From positions 6,956,501 through 7,020,500 of the forward strand of contig AP031351.1 of NCBI GenBank assembly GCA_037833965.1: a DNA stretch of 64,000 nucleotides, read 5' to 3'. Shown here piece after piece: positions 48,277 to 62,119 of this stretch. Made by a program: the position numbers and the translations under genes. Origin of the DNA: Marchantia polymorpha subsp. ruderalis (lineage: Eukaryota > Streptophyta > Marchantiopsida > Marchantiales > Marchantiaceae). Position 1 is the stretch's first letter, and each line of letters starts with the position of its first letter. The notes under the pieces are model-generated. The model was given only the letters and a program-made list of their open reading frames with translations. It was not told the DNA's origin and did not search any database.

Positions 48277-51200
48277 TGCTGCTTACCTGGCTGGGATGGA
48301 AAGTGGAGATTCAGACAAGAAGGAATAAGACGGAATCTCAAGAACTATATGAGAATTAACTCAATTATCTGAGGCAAGTCGTGGTCCATACAAGTACAAG
48401 AAAGCTGTATAAATCACTCGTGATGCAATGATTTATTACGTTTCCAGGGACTGAAGCACTGGCAGTAATCTATCAACTTCAATACTCGTGAATGATGGGA
48501 ACAATGTCCATTCGTGTAAATATTGGACGCCAAGCATGCCAGCAAGACCTGTACTTGAAGTTTATCTCCACATTGTTGGCATCAGGCAAACAGATAATCA
48601 CATATTAGTAGCTGCCTGAGATCCAACCGTGGTCATAATTTCGTTTCAACATACCTGTCAAATGCAAAAGTTCGGTATGGTCTGCAGCTCACCACTGCTA
48701 ATCACGGTTGATGTACGAGGTACTTCTGATAGAAGATTACGGACAATTTATATGTGTGCTCCTCGCAAGTGATGCCTGACATCTTGTGGTCCCAACTGAC
48801 AATTATGTGGTTGACTGGCGTCGGAAATGAGTATTGAGAAGATCTTCCCACAGTGTTCACTGCTCAAGACACGTGATTGACATGGGTTTGGTCAAATGTT
48901 ACTCAAAATGTTGCATGTGCTATACAAGGCGACAATCCCAGTTCCAAGCAAGTGGGCTTCAAGCTGGGATGTGAATTCAGTATTGCTGATTTGACATTAA
49001 TACAGGTGTCCCGCTCTGGATGTATGCGAACATCCCTGCGTTCAATTTTCGCAAAAATCTTAGATAGCATATGGTGTACAGAGATCAAGCATTTTAGCTC
49101 CTGTCGGTATCTTTCGGACAGTGATCTTCGCAAAAGATGAGATAGGTTCTTTTCTTGGTAATTACGAAGCCCGCCCTGGATCTTCAGAATAGCCTTCTAG
49201 GCAGCGCTTTACAATGCATGCAATGTAATTGTGACGGTGGTGTCATACGACAAGGATTGCCCTTCCCCGTGACAACCTTCTTCAGTGTTATCCATATCAC
49301 TACATTGCTAATTGCACACCACATTTTAGGTGTACTTGACTATACTACTTGGTTACATTACGAATTTGTTTCAAAAAGATCACTTTTCACACGTTTAGCT
49401 CGCTTACGACAAAATCAGACTTTTTTATTTGAATAACATGCACGTCTTCAGATCTCATGCTGAGAAAGCATGTTATTCTGGGAAAAGTTCCATCTGATCG
49501 ATCTTCTTATCCGCTTGGACACATCTATTGTGGACAGTAGGTTTTATTGCATACGCAGATATAGGAAAAGGCGTATGAAACTATTGTTTTCGTGATTCAA
49601 TTATTGTTCTTCCTGAATCTTTACAATTCCTTCGAAATTTTGGAGTATCCTTCAAGTAACCAGATTTTTGGCTGTTGAAGAAGTTTCGGTCTAGTTTACA
49701 GACAAGGAAGACTGAGTATCTCATAAACACTTCAGAAGCAAACGGATTTCCACTGCTTTTGATCTGAAATCACATACGAAGATTCCCAGCACTCGAGGAA
49801 GGCCTGGAGCACTGGTTCCTGGTATGCCTCTGAAAGTTGTTCGTACCTTGGCAGGATCCGTTGAAACTTCGGACGGGACTTTGGCACAGAAAAGCTCAAA
49901 GACTACTATGAACACGAATCATACTCAGAATGGGAGAGGGAGGCATGGGGTAGAGTTGGAGGCGAGCCCTCAAGAAGCATGTACCGGGGCGAGGGGTTGG
50001 GAGCATGCCCCGATCACACTAATGCATATAAATTAAATGCTTATTTAAGATTATGATTGATATATGAATATTGTTACCCAACATTGAAGTGATTTTCTTT
50101 GTCACTCTTTAAAAAAAAGTATATTTCTTTAGTTCACTTCATCACATGTCTTGTTTGAGTAAACCAATGGTCGTCTCATTATCTTTAATTTTTTCACTTT
50201 CGTTGATATTCAAATTGCACTGCTTGCAAAATTCATAAGGTTAGTGATAGTTCATCGTTTACTTTATATTGTTATAAATTCAAGGTTGCAAGATTAGGTT
50301 CATTGTTCTATAGGTTTTACAATCAAGATGTACGACCCAGTAGATCAATCTAGAGTTTTTACATGTGTAAATTCAAAAATACATGTATATATAATTTTTC
50401 ATATATATATACAAAGGGCATGGGCAAGCCTTTAGAGATTGAAAGGCACAGTGGGCATGCCTCTGTGACTCCAACTCTACATGGGAGAGATGAGTTCCAT
50501 CTGAAATCAGAACCTATTCGATTCCCCTGTCTCCATAATTTTGTTCTTTCGTTTTCCTTCAATCTGATCTGCCCTTTCATCATGTCCCAAGTTGCCTTCA
50601 GCGTGAACCATGCGAACGTCCATTCAGCATCTCTACTGGCTGACTTTTATGCTACTTCACTCTGCACGTGGAAATTCTCCACAAGACTTTTTCTGAGTAT
50701 CAAATGACACCATGGTCAACTTCAAAATTCACAGGAAGGATACACATTCGTTGACATGTAGAAACGATAGGACAACCAGCTGCAAGATCGTGGCAACTTG
50801 CACAGGCTGCTGATCCGTGTGAATAGTTGTAATCTAAATTGCGCATTCTTGTAAAGAAGTTCCTCTGAAAGAAACAACAATCGAGCCGTTTCACCTCCAG
50901 ATTACCTCCAGTCCACCGCACACCTTCTTTCAGAGCAATCTTAGCTTCTTACTTAACCCGATCCAGTCATCCGAAGAGGAAAGACCGGAAATCATCGTGG
51001 GAGGACTCCAGATGCTGATCATGAAGCTCACACATCAATAATGGTTGATTTGCAAACCGTAAAGCGAGTGTTCATGACCTTTTGAAAGTTTGACTTCTTG
51101 CCCAGAGTATCAGGCTTCAAGACCAATACCAAAAACTCATATCACGCCTGCTTGTGTTGTTGTGTTGTTGGACAGCTTGACTGCAGAATTGGCTCCATAT

Positions 51201-53100
51201 GAGCCTGGCACCATGCGAGCAACAGAGATTGATATCTACTTCACAGTACCACTAGTTGTACGAATTCAGGACAACAGTACCTGTAGAGTGCTGTACCAGC
51301 AATGTTTGTGTGACGATAAAATTCCACTATATATCATATAATGGAATTGCATTATAGCATTATTTATTATATGCACATCTTTAGAATCACATTCATTCTC
51401 AAGCTTCAGTGGGCCATTCAACCATGGAACGCCAATAAAAGAAAAAGAATCTATAAACTTTCTTCAAGTGTGTTCAGTCGAGCTGTGTAAGAATTCAGAT
51501 GCTCTAGCTTGAAATTGATGATCTATGGACTTAACCGAAGCCAGAAACTTTGTTCGCAGAAGCTTGAGAACATGGGGTGATGGCGGAGGCTTCTATTAGA
51601 GGCACGCAGCTGTTTTTTTCCCTGACAATGGAGACCTTATGTGCGTAAGGTTTATGTTTTCTCGTCTCTCGACCTTACATTAATATCGTAGATAGAGACT
51701 TATTTTATTACCATTCTGGGACATGAGAGTTTGATATAAATATAAACTAGAAAATCAAAGCTTATTGAGACAAAACATTTAGAGACCATTAAAGAAAAAT
51801 TAGGACCTAGTTATATATTTCGATTATATGACTTTTGAGGAAAACTAGTAAATGAAGATTGACAAATATTGAGGTTACGAAGAGACCTTTTGACCTTTGA
51901 ATACTTTCTTGGTTAACATTGTCATATGATGATAAGTACCTTCAGTCGAGTAAGGAACTGCAACCCGATCAAGACCTCATTTTTAGTTTGCGTCTCAGTT
52001 TGCTTTTTTTCCGCTAATGTTATCATAATTTGATGAATTCAGTAAAAAATCTTACTTTGAAACAACTCTGCCTACGAAAATGGAACAGAGGCGGCTACTG
52101 CCACAATAGCAGTGATTCTCAACGATGACATTGTCAAAATATTGCCACACCTGTCCTTTATCGGGCCTATTTTCCTTCCGTGTGATTGTTTTCCAAACGT
52201 GGTATTGGTCTTATAACTTGGTTGCATTTTCGCTATTTTGACAACTTTTGATTTTATTGATGGTATCAAATTTATTTGAGCTAAAGGCGTTATTTTTTAC
52301 TTGGCAAATAAAAATTCTAAATTTTACTTGATAAATGATTATTCTAATTCTTGATAAAAGTTACACTAAAATCTACATATCAATTTGATTTTTTGATGAT
52401 ATGTGGATGTACATTTTTACCACCGTGTGTATAGCCATCTCTTGAATATTTTTCTACTTTTTCTCCACACTTAGGCATCCAATGATTTTTTTAAACTGTT
52501 ACCTTTGAGCATAAATTTTAATTCACTTTCTTTAAAAGCATATTTAAAATGTTCATCATAATTCAAAATTAAATCTTAGATTTCCCGATCTCTCTGAGTA
52601 TCATTTCACCCTATCTCAACTTACATTGCTTCCCTTGTGCACTTTGGGTCGAATACATACTTTTCATTTACTAATTCATCATTCATATCAAGAAAGAAAA
52701 TGCCAATGTCTTGTTGTAAAATCTACAATCTCTATGGAGTGATAGAATGCTAGAACACTTCCAAGTCCCCTGTACTATACCATATTGTTAGTGTGAGCCT
52801 AAACTCCCCACCTTTCAGCGTTTGTAGCCCATGTGGGGGTTCGAGCTCCCATAATCTAACTTCTCTGATCTCAAACCATGTGGTAAAAATGCATTCAAGA
52901 CAATGAGATCATGAATACTCGTTTTGCCACAGACAAATTGTCCAGAACTGACACTAACAACTTGATGTCTGCTATTTTCACAAGAGCAGCAGACAAGCTC
53001 TTCGTCACATAAAGATCTAACCCAACTATGGGTGACTTTCTCAATACTACAGCCGATGTGGCTTATCCTAGAATGAATGCCACATCTTAGACACCCTGCC
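48277..53100. other. Intergenic DNA, no supportable gene
   Basis: The part next to copy 2 (48277-48900) is the duplicated 5' flank shared with copy 1. A block near 50830-50870 resembles 42870-42910 upstream of copy 1, at a longer offset. The frames at 50359-50921 and 52815-53132 are unrecognised; the latter is a minus-strand cysteine-rich 105-codon frame. The rest is AT-rich. Confidence 0.4.
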
Positions 53101-53299
53101 TCGGACACAGTCAGGTGACACACCAGCAGCACCAGGTGACACCCTTCCTAACAGCAACCCTCACATCCAGGGAACATGATTCTACTCTCAACACTTGCTC
53201 GATTCTTCCTCTTAGTGATCAACTCAGTCTCAGCCCAGCGATCCTCTTGGCCGTCGCACACACTCTTCCGCTCAGCCCTCCGGCTACACTCTCAGCGAC

Positions 53300-53860
53300 T
53301 CCACGCTTTCAACATCCTCGCCTTCAGGGATCTCACCCTCCTATCAGATTCCACCCACAATTTCGAGTATCAGATTTCAGTCTCACACCCTCAGTTCCCA
53401 CCTTTGATTTCAGTCCCACTCCCAATTCCTATTCAGAGTTCGGTGTCAAATCCTCAGCTTTCACCTTCAATTACTGTCCCGCTCCCAATTCCTACTCAGA
53501 TTTCAGTGTCGATTTTCCAGTTTCCACCTTCAGATCCCACCAGATTCCTTTCTTAGATTCAACTCTCCCTTTTCAGTTTCAAATTGAGATCCCGACTGTC
53601 AGATTTCAGTCTCAGATTTCACTTCACTCTCAGCTCCCATTCTCAGATCTTCCACTCTGATTTCAGCTCCCACTCACAGATTTTACACTTCAATCTCAGA
53701 TTCCACTCACAGATTTTACACCTCAATCTCAGATCCCAATTTAATTTCACTCTCAGATACGACTCTCCACCCACGAGAGTTTGCTTCCTCCTACTTCGAA
53801 CTCTCCACACTCTACTCCTAATTCTCACCACTTCCCTGCGAAAATCACTCACATCCACAC
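53300..53860 (+). repeat. Pyrimidine-rich low-complexity tract with short tandem repeats
   Basis: About 0.5 kb is built from CTCAGATTY / CACCTTCA / CTCCCAATTCCT words. ACTCACAGATTTTACAC is repeated at 53672 and 53705 (period 33), and CTCCCAATTCCT at 53419 and 53482 (period 63). Several plus-strand frames stay open only because the tract is stop-poor; I do not regard them as genes. Confidence 0.7.
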
Positions 53861-54209
53861 TCTATTCCTCCTAACGATCCCACCAGCGTCTCCGCACAAT
53901 GGCACACCACACGATCCCAGCTCGCAGGCCGAATTAATCCTCTCCAACGTTCAAGGGCCGAGTCACCCACAACCCGCGTGAATGCCATTCCCGCGATGAT
54001 GGGCAACGGCCTGGTTTCCATGTGCGACTTCATGCCCCGCCGTCCTATTTCTCACGCCTGACTTCACGCCGCCGCCACTGCCACACCTGTACAGTCTTTA
54101 TTCATGACCACGTCAACATCCGCCGTCCGAAATCTTCTTCCGCGCATCGCCGAAGGCATCCTCCCGCCGAAGACACTCTTCCGCACTTTTGTCTATCTAT
54201 AACAGTCAC

Positions 54210-54720
54210 CCCCGACGCTCATAACTCACAGATCCCTGCTTCGTTTGAAACGTTATTGGGCTCGTTGGAACGAGCGTGTTGAGATCTTTCCAACGAGCTC
54301 CTAACTAAGTCAAACCGTTAAGAATTGAGAAAGTTATCACTGTTTTACTCTTCCGCCAAAGGCGTTTGCCTATGCACAGGCGTACTACTCGTAACTCGCC
54401 TATGCGCAGGCTTCCTACTCGCAACTCCTTGTGCCGAAGTACCTTCTATCTGTTATCGCCGAAGGCTCCTCTATATGTTATCGCCGAAGGCCTCTCGCCT
54501 AACCATGTCAGCCGCTTTCGACGCTCATAACTCAGTGATCTCTCATCCGTTTCAAGAGTTCTTGGTCTCGTTGAAACGAGCGTTGCGAGCTCTTTCCAAC
54601 AAAACACTAAGTGAGTCAAGGCGTCACACATTGAAAACGTTATGAGGGTTTCACTGTTTCGCCGAAGGCCTTTCTCCGAAGGGACTTCACCGAAGGCACT
54701 TCGCCGAAGACCTTGCCCCG
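54210..54720. repeat. Degenerate 306-bp tandem duplication with GCCGAAGGC words
   Basis: GACGCTCATAACTCA recurs at 54214 and 54520, each followed by related blocks that include CTCGTTG(G/A)AACGAGCG and (T)CTTTCCAAC. Between and after the units, CGCCGAAGG-type words occur many times (about 54480-54720). This looks like decayed satellite or a repeat-rich transposon fragment. Confidence 0.65.
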
Positions 54721-57589
54721 AAGGCCCCCTTCCGCACCTTTTGCCCCCTAACCATCACACCAACTCCTAATCTTGCCAAAAATTTCAGAAAACCCCCAGC
54801 ATAATTTTGCAAGAGCTTAAATCCACAATTTTAACTCTCATAAGGGTAAAAAGACATGTGAGCACAGTTTTGTGCTCACAGTTAGCTATGAAAATCTCTC
54901 AACAAAAAAATGTCAGTGTATGTGCACTTACTACATTGACGCTACTTTGCCAAAATGCCATGACGTTCAATTGTCTTCAAACCCTTTGTTTTTTCTTCTG
55001 AAGGGTTTTAGATCTTTCCAGCCTTTCATAAAATTCAAAATGTGGCATCCAACGCAACCACGCTCCGGATTTGGCTTCGAATGTCGTACTCTAGTCACAT
55101 GTCCAGAGGTTGTGAAAACGTCGCAGAGATTAAAACAAAAATCGGCTCACATCAGCTTTGTGAGCTGAACCGAGAATCATTGTATATCACTCAGCGTCCA
55201 CGGAGCAGACCGCTTTATTTCTCCCCTTGATCTGCTTTGAAAGGCAACAATGTAAATTTCTGAGAATTAGAAACGGAAATACATATATTCCTGAGTGTGA
55301 TTATGAGTTCAACGGAAATGTAGTCTCAGGTAACGATTGAGCTCGTCCAATAAGACAGCATTTCCCTATTAATGCTACCGATATGGCCTGCAGCAGCATC
55401 CACGAGACGCAACACCCGCTTGGACTGCGCCGCCGTAGAAAGAGAAGGTAGAATCCTTCGTGACGAACCGAAACAAATGCTTTGCGCTTCTTTAGAGCGA
55501 GGCAAGATGTTATCCTTAACATATCCAAGATGTTGATGATTTTTTAGCATATCTTTTCAAGTCCTAAACTTACACAGAATTTAAAAAAAAAAACAGCAAC
55601 AGACTTTGGAAGATTGAGAATCACGAGCCGCAATGCAAATAGAATAATAGATTATGTGTTTTGGCTAAAACGACGCGTTTCAAGCTCCAGCTTTGCATCG
55701 ACGCTTTGCAGTAATTACAATGCAATCCATAAGAGTTCAAGAAAGCAGAACATGATCAAATTGCAGTCAAATAATACTGCAGAGGTCGTTTCAGCCGAAA
55801 CACTTGTTTAAGATACTTAAATTGCGTGGCGGACCTAGAAATTGATAATTTATCACTTTCTAGGTTGAGTTTAGTTCAAGAAATATTATATATATATATT
55901 TCTTGAGATACAAAATTTCATGGCAGCAAAATATGGAGTCTATGACACAAAAATCCGCATTTAGAAAGGCTTTTGCTAATTGATGACTATCGCAATGGAA
56001 TAAAAACCTGTTCTGTTTATTTCTGAAGTTGAAAAGTGCAAGATTTTGACATGTATGTACAATAACCTTCCCGTTAAATACGCACTTGGTTAAGTACGCA
56101 TCCCTAATAACTACGCAATTTTTTGAAATAAAAACACTCATCAACTTTATCTAGTTTAACATGTCATGAATGGTCATTTGACGCAAGTTTTGACCTTTTT
56201 TGCATTTCGCTTTCAGAGTGACAGCACAAATTTTGCTATGAAACAGTGGCCAAAAGATCGTGATAACTTAAAAGCCAGATTCGAAGTTCATTTCGAAGCA
56301 CACCAACCATAAGGTTTGGCTGGATTCGAGAAGCTTACAAACGTCATGCTATGTGCAGAAGCGTTTCGGTGGCCAAGATCACACATTGAGCTGAAGAATT
56401 GTTTGCTTGAATCTGTCCTAACTTCTTCACGGAACAACTAATATTTTAATTCAACAACTTGCTTATAAAGTAACTCAACTTCCTTAAATGCTAAGTTGTT
56501 CACTAAATTTGAACCTCCAAAAGTTTTTTTAAGTAGTTCAAAATTTCAGCAATAATACTTTGTTGAGGTTAACTCTTATTAAGGAGTAACATCATGTGTA
56601 GCTATTTATAGCTAGAATACTCATCTATGTTAGATATATATATACCTTGATGCTTCTGTGCTGCGAATATTGTTCACCTAAGTAGTAAAATATGTTACAT
56701 ATATTCTTCAGCGGACGTAGGCCCTTGAGGATGAACCATGTATACGTTTGTTTCTCATGTTGTTGATTTGATCACTGTGATCTTGAGTTTTACCGTAAGA
56801 AGTGATATTAGAGCTGGTTTTTTGATTCGGAGTTTATGACAAGTTTTTTCAGAGTCAAAGTCAAACAATTCATAGGGGTGAGATACAATCAAACAGCAAT
56901 TGATCTTTGACTTGGCGGTGACGGCGAAACCCAAATCAGCAAACGCTAAACGCCGAACGTGGATAGGGTGGACGTGGTCGACACGAACGTAGTCGGTAGG
57001 GATGACTGTGGTCAGGGTGAACGTGATCGTGGTTGCAATCGAGGTCGGGCAAAACGTGGTTGCGATCATGATTGAAAATCAAATGTAGTCGACATATCAA
57101 CTGTGGTTGGCATGGCAACACAATCAACGGCTGACCGACCATGACGGTAACGTCGAAGACCAACGGTGAAGAAATATTACATCATAAATATTTCTTAAAA
57201 ATATTTTTTTATTGAAGTATAGGCAAATTTGATATCATTGGAAAGCTCTCTACACGAATAGTGCATTTAGAAATTTTTTTCAGGAGTTGAACAATGACTC
57301 AAAAGGAAGAAATTGACTCGGAAGCTGCTATTGTCTCTCCTTTTTGACGTATAGAGCTGGCAGGGTGACAAGCCGTTGGCAATTTTGGATATAACATAAT
57401 ACATTTTCATGTCCAAGGTGATTATTTGCTTTGAGAAAATTAGGATAAAGTAAATTTACGATCCATGGATCACACTATATACCAGGGAAAAGCACCTCCT
57501 TACATAAGTGAGATTGAATGGAGTGTTGCTCAAGGCTAGGCAGTCTGCACAATGTTGGTATATTTGAAACTTTCTATACTCAAGCAGGT
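54721..57589. other. Intergenic DNA, no supportable gene
   Basis: Mostly AT-rich. A GT-rich, weakly repetitive tract lies at about 56940-57150 (GTGGTCG/GTGGTTG words). Short frames only, with no domain seen. Confidence 0.45.
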
Positions 57590-57860
57590 TGAGAAGTACT
57601 GTGAAGTGTCAAAGTTGTTTGATGAGCTTTAGCAACGGTTCCATCAAAAAAATCCATCGAATGTCATGAACACTTACATGCGATTGTTACGATTCAATAT
57701 GAAGCTTGGCACAAGAATCCAAGATTATATTCATGACGACCATATTCAATTCTGCATGACGATGAACTTGATATACATAAAGTTGTTGTTGAGACAATTG
57801 TTTCACTTGACAAACCGCTGCATAGTAAGGCTTCAACCTCAATTTTTTGTACAACCCTAA
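57590..57860 (+). mobile_element. Ty1/copia gag relic
   Basis: The plus-strand translation MNTYMRLLRFNMKLGTRIQDYIHD (in two pieces here: MNTYMRLLRFNMKLG then TRIQDYIHD) resembles the UBN2/gag region of copia elements, which typically reads L..L..LKM..G.SVQ.H. A preceding KLFDEL-stop-QRFH fits the W..L...Y upstream part with a stop. No protease, integrase or LTR was found nearby, so this is a fragment at best. Confidence 0.35.
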
Positions 57861-58909
57861 GATCCATATTGTGGCATATGTCACGGTTCATCAAATACTG
57901 TTTGCTCGCTTTGGCAATTTCCACGGCTGCAACTTGACTTCAAATCTTAGCTTTCAACTTCAAATGCTTCTGCAGTGTAAGAAAGAGTTTGCAATCCTCC
58001 ATCATGTTTACTATAACCTAAAACATCAAAGCTTCATCATCATCAAAGGCACCATTGACAACAGCGGTTCAGTTCAAGAAATTAACGAGTTGTTTTTCAG
58101 TGAGAAGAGAATCGCATCCAAGGGTTTGATTAGAGTTTCACATTCAAAAACATAAAGTGGTTTTGCAGAGCTTTGAAAATTCTTAGATGACGATCTGACA
58201 ACAAAATGTTACACTACATTAGTATTGGAGACATGTAGAATAGCTACGAGTTTTAGTACAATGTAACATGTTGCTTTGGGGCTTGGATTTGAATTGCATC
58301 TGTCTGAAGAACTGAAGATTGTTGAAACCGTATTGATATTATATTCTTCCTTGCTGTGCACTGCTCTAAGTACACTAGGTTTAGACGGATGGTTTTTGTT
58401 CAGAATTAGATCCAGCTAGTTGTTACCGATAGTCGTTTTTGCCGCTGCTGATGTCGATGGCAGAGGTCAATTGCACTGAGTTGCTAAAGTGACGAATACA
58501 CTCTTGTCTATTTGGTAAAGACACTATACTCCCTTTCTATTTTCACTTCTCCTTGTTTTTTCCCTTTTGGCTTTATAGATCTGTTGTGAGGATGAGTATA
58601 AAAGAAGAAACATGTGAGACAAATGCTTGTTGGGTGATGGAGTACTCAAAAAATAAATATAAGAGTACGTGGAATGTTACAACACAAGATCTGCAAGAGA
58701 AAATTGCAATTTAGTTTTTTGCGCAACTTATAATTTATGAAATAAAGTGTGCAAGTGCAAAGAAGTGAAAAAGACGATTTGAAGCAATTGAACTATAAAG
58801 AGAGTTCCAACAAACGATAAATATGCAGCAAAAAGAAGTTGAAGATTCATATTATATACTTGAGAGTAACAAGATTCACTAAATCATAAGAATGAAAAGA
58901 GTTTATGAT
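57861..58909. other. Intergenic DNA, no supportable gene
   Basis: One 102-codon plus-strand frame (57847-58155) without a domain. I looked for the C-terminal hATC dimerisation part of the neighbouring transposase on the minus strand here and did not find it. Confidence 0.4.
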
Positions 58910-60251
58910 CTAGAGATAGATCATCTCTAAAGTTTAAAGACTAGATAATCTTGCCGTTTAAGCAGATCTTGCTCATATTCAGTGAACTCCATGGGATACA
59001 TCTTGCTTAAAGCCACAAGTTCACTAAAGTCAACAGAGTTTCTCAGATTTGCATATGAAGTAAAGCAATACGCGTTAGAAGTATAGAGGAGTCTTCCAAG
59101 AAACGATCTCAAAATTCGTTGATTTGCATATCGATAACGCAATGGAAGATATCAACTTTGAAATGGTGTTGAAGTGTGATTTATCGTACATCAGGTCTGG
59201 ACAACCAGTCGCGATATAAATGGAATCAAGTTGAAGAACATTGATATAGTTGGCTTGGCAAAAGCACGTAAGGGTGCTGGGTAACAAAGTCCATCCGTGA
59301 TTAGAACAAAGATTCTCAAGTTTGAGCTTCGTGATGTGCACGAGTTCCATGTAATTGACAATGTCTTGCTCTATTCTCTGAAGTATATTTTACAAATCCA
59401 ATCTTTTCAGCCGAATAAATTTAAACATGTGAATTATGAACATAAAATCAAACGAGTATGAAGCTTCAAGCAGCCTTGAAGCTTCCATTCTAGATTTTGC
59501 AACTGCTCTTTTCTTCACAACCAAAAGCTTTAAAATTGAGTCGAACGGCATAAGGTAACATAATGGGATGACTAGAATTGTTGAAGCAGACATTGGCATA
59601 TCCGGCATCATGCTTGCAAATAAAGGAAATGTGTTTTATTCGTAGATTATTGGGATTCGTCATTTACTCGAAACACAAGTACTTGATAAAAAAGAAACCG
59701 CTCCGATTCTATGAACGATTTGAGACCATTCACGTTATTGTCGATGACTAGCTGGCATTCTCGGTGAAATAGAATTGCTATGGATTGTTGGCGTTGTGGT
59801 ATATTTTTCCAATAATGCATAAATAAAAAATAAGCGAAATTTGTGATGATGGACAAGTATGTTTCACTAGTTTACAATCTTCACCATAGATCTTGTTCCA
59901 GCTTTTGACTCCGCTAGTAACAAAAGCTTTTCCACGCTTTACATCTTTGGCAAATAAAACACAAGAAAAACAAAACATTGAATCTCCAGCTGGACTGTAC
60001 TCTATTCCGTGATGGACTTTTAACCAAGTACAGTGAGAGTTGATTTGCCTTCATCTTTTGTTCAAGAGAATGGTTGGATACTCTTCCAATATAAGCTGGA
60101 AAGGGCCTAATTTGATGTAACCCCGAGAGATGGCTTCTCTATCTTTGACAGAGAATTCGATGTAAGGTCGAGAGATGTATCCTCTATCTTTCGACGCTGC
60201 TTGCGCAGGGTAGGACCTTGCTCTAGCTGGGCGACGGAGGATTCCGTGCAC
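58910..60251 (-). pseudogene. hAT-family transposase relic (TTF-type zinc finger, DUF4371), ZMYM1-like
   Basis: Minus-strand pieces in order match one protein. The N-terminal REAISRGYIKLGPFQ is followed by EEYPT (60251-60051). The zinc-finger part MFCFSCVLFAKDVKRGKAF leads to a WNKIYGEDCKLVKH tail (59978-59778). A DUF4371 start NVNGLKSFIE leads to FRVNDES (59856-59647). SYSFDFMFIIHMF and then VHITKLKLENLC with GWTLL come next (59611-59075). Finally SVDFSELVALSKMYP leads to a QDLLKRQ end (59142-58927). Frames change between pieces and stops intervene. The C-terminal hATC domain is not seen, so it is truncated and dead. The intact protein would cut and paste hAT elements with 8-bp target duplications. 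Confidence 0.75.
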
Positions 60252-62119
60252 ATCCGTTTTGAAGTAGGCATACTAGACATGAGTCTAGAGCTGAGAAGTT
60301 AGGACCAATGGCGAGTGAATAAGAATGGAGTAGTCATTACCCGATCAATTTCGTGGTGCATTTTTTGCAAAAACTATCATATCGCTCCGCCACTGGTTAT
60401 AGTGTAGAACTAGTGAATGATGCAAAAAAGTGATTTATTATCTCTATCAAAACTTATTTCTTGTATCTTGCAAACTAAGTAGTTTTCATTAGTTGACTTA
60501 ATTACGTGTAATCATGGTATTATTTAAATTTTATTATTCCACTTCGATTCTTACGTAATTGTCATAAGATGTAGAGGTGAAAATAATTCAAAGAATGAAG
60601 ATTGAACAAGCAGATCAGATTTGAAAGTTTCTGAACTCAAAATTTCATAAATATCAGATTCATTTATATTATAACTTTACATCTTTCTATTTCTGAAGAG
60701 AGAAGAATGACCAGATTATCCACATTGTAAAAACTATTCCGCTACGATATAATAATTATAAGAAAGTCAAGTGTTTAGCTACATTGAAAGTTTGTACTTT
60801 GAAGTATAATATTATTGATATCAAACGTGTTGCATCACCTGATAACTTGGTTAATGTTTAACTGCATTGATGATACATATAATTCAAATTCAAAAAATAT
60901 AGATGAATCAAAATCACAACATGAGTTAAAGCTGGGAAATTCTTAGGACTTAGTTCAGAAGGTCAATCCTGTCAAACATATCAAAAATAAAAGTCAGAAA
61001 TTCGTTAATATGTTGTAATCGTCATCAAAATCCATCAGAGTTATTTTGGATATATTTAAAATGGTGCAGAAAATGATGAACTATGTCCAATGTGATTGAA
61101 TCTGGACTCCAAATGAACTTGTATATTTTAGCAAGTAAGTACTGACCTTTAATTTTTTAGAGCTGCCGTTAAAATGACTTCGGCATATATGCCAAGGTCT
61201 TTTTCTTCTGATTAACCGCCGGGAGGACCATTGACTATTATCATTCATACAAATTTAATTCTTTCTATGCTATAAAATGCTTTCAAAGATTCAACATTCA
61301 ATGAGATTGAATGATAATAATGATTGATATGTAATTAGGGATGATTCAAGTTTCAATTTTCTTTAAGATTGAAGGGCATCATGTTATATTTACTTTTTCT
61401 GTTATGATTTGTCTGTAATAAACTCTCATGAATATATCTCCTTTCAATACTCACAGTCAAGTGATGTGTAACAAAAATTACTATGCAAAGTACATTATTA
61501 TCTTCCTCTTACCACCATGAGTGTTATTTACAACTTATGCATGGGTCGTTCCTTGAGTTGGACAAAGACCCAGATAGAATGCCCTTTGTTCCACTTATGA
61601 ATAACTGTCATTTTATCTCGAATCATTTCTGACTGAGAAATAAAGACACAAACTGTTCTAATTAGATACTAAAAAGGACTTGAAATCCACCAACATTCAA
61701 CACTTGCCTTTCTTGGCATTCAAACTCACTAAAAAAGGAGGGCAAGAAATTGAATAAGTTCGGCAAATTTTGATAAACAAACCAGAAGAATGGGATCAAT
61801 GTGGAAAATATGTAGGCAATATATCATAAAATTAGACGAACTAAGGAAAACGATTCAAAGGATTCCCTTGTGCTCAATACTTCTCTACAAAGCAGACAGA
61901 AAGTAGAGATTGTGCGCGTACTTTTGCCTGTGAAGCGTGTCACCGGCACTTAATTACCAAATGGATAACTTTACATTTGCACCAGACCTTCCGGATTGGC
62001 TTGATATGTACAAAGCACATAGTTCTCAGCACTACACTGCCAAGGCTTGCTCCGGCAGAACGCTTTGTGCTGAGTTTTCATAAGATTCATGTGCACTTTA
62101 GATCTCCTGCAATACGAAA
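60252..62119. other. Intergenic DNA, no supportable gene
   Basis: AT-rich with dense stops. The terminal inverted repeat expected upstream of the hAT relic was not recognised. Confidence 0.4.

Noticed and set aside
52800..52850. GGGGTTCGAGCTCCC resembling a Pol III B-box
   Set aside because: No A-box at the required distance upstream and no foldable tRNA body.
53115..53660. 181-codon serine/proline/phenylalanine-rich frame
   Set aside because: Low-complexity pyrimidine tract with few stops; no signal of real coding.
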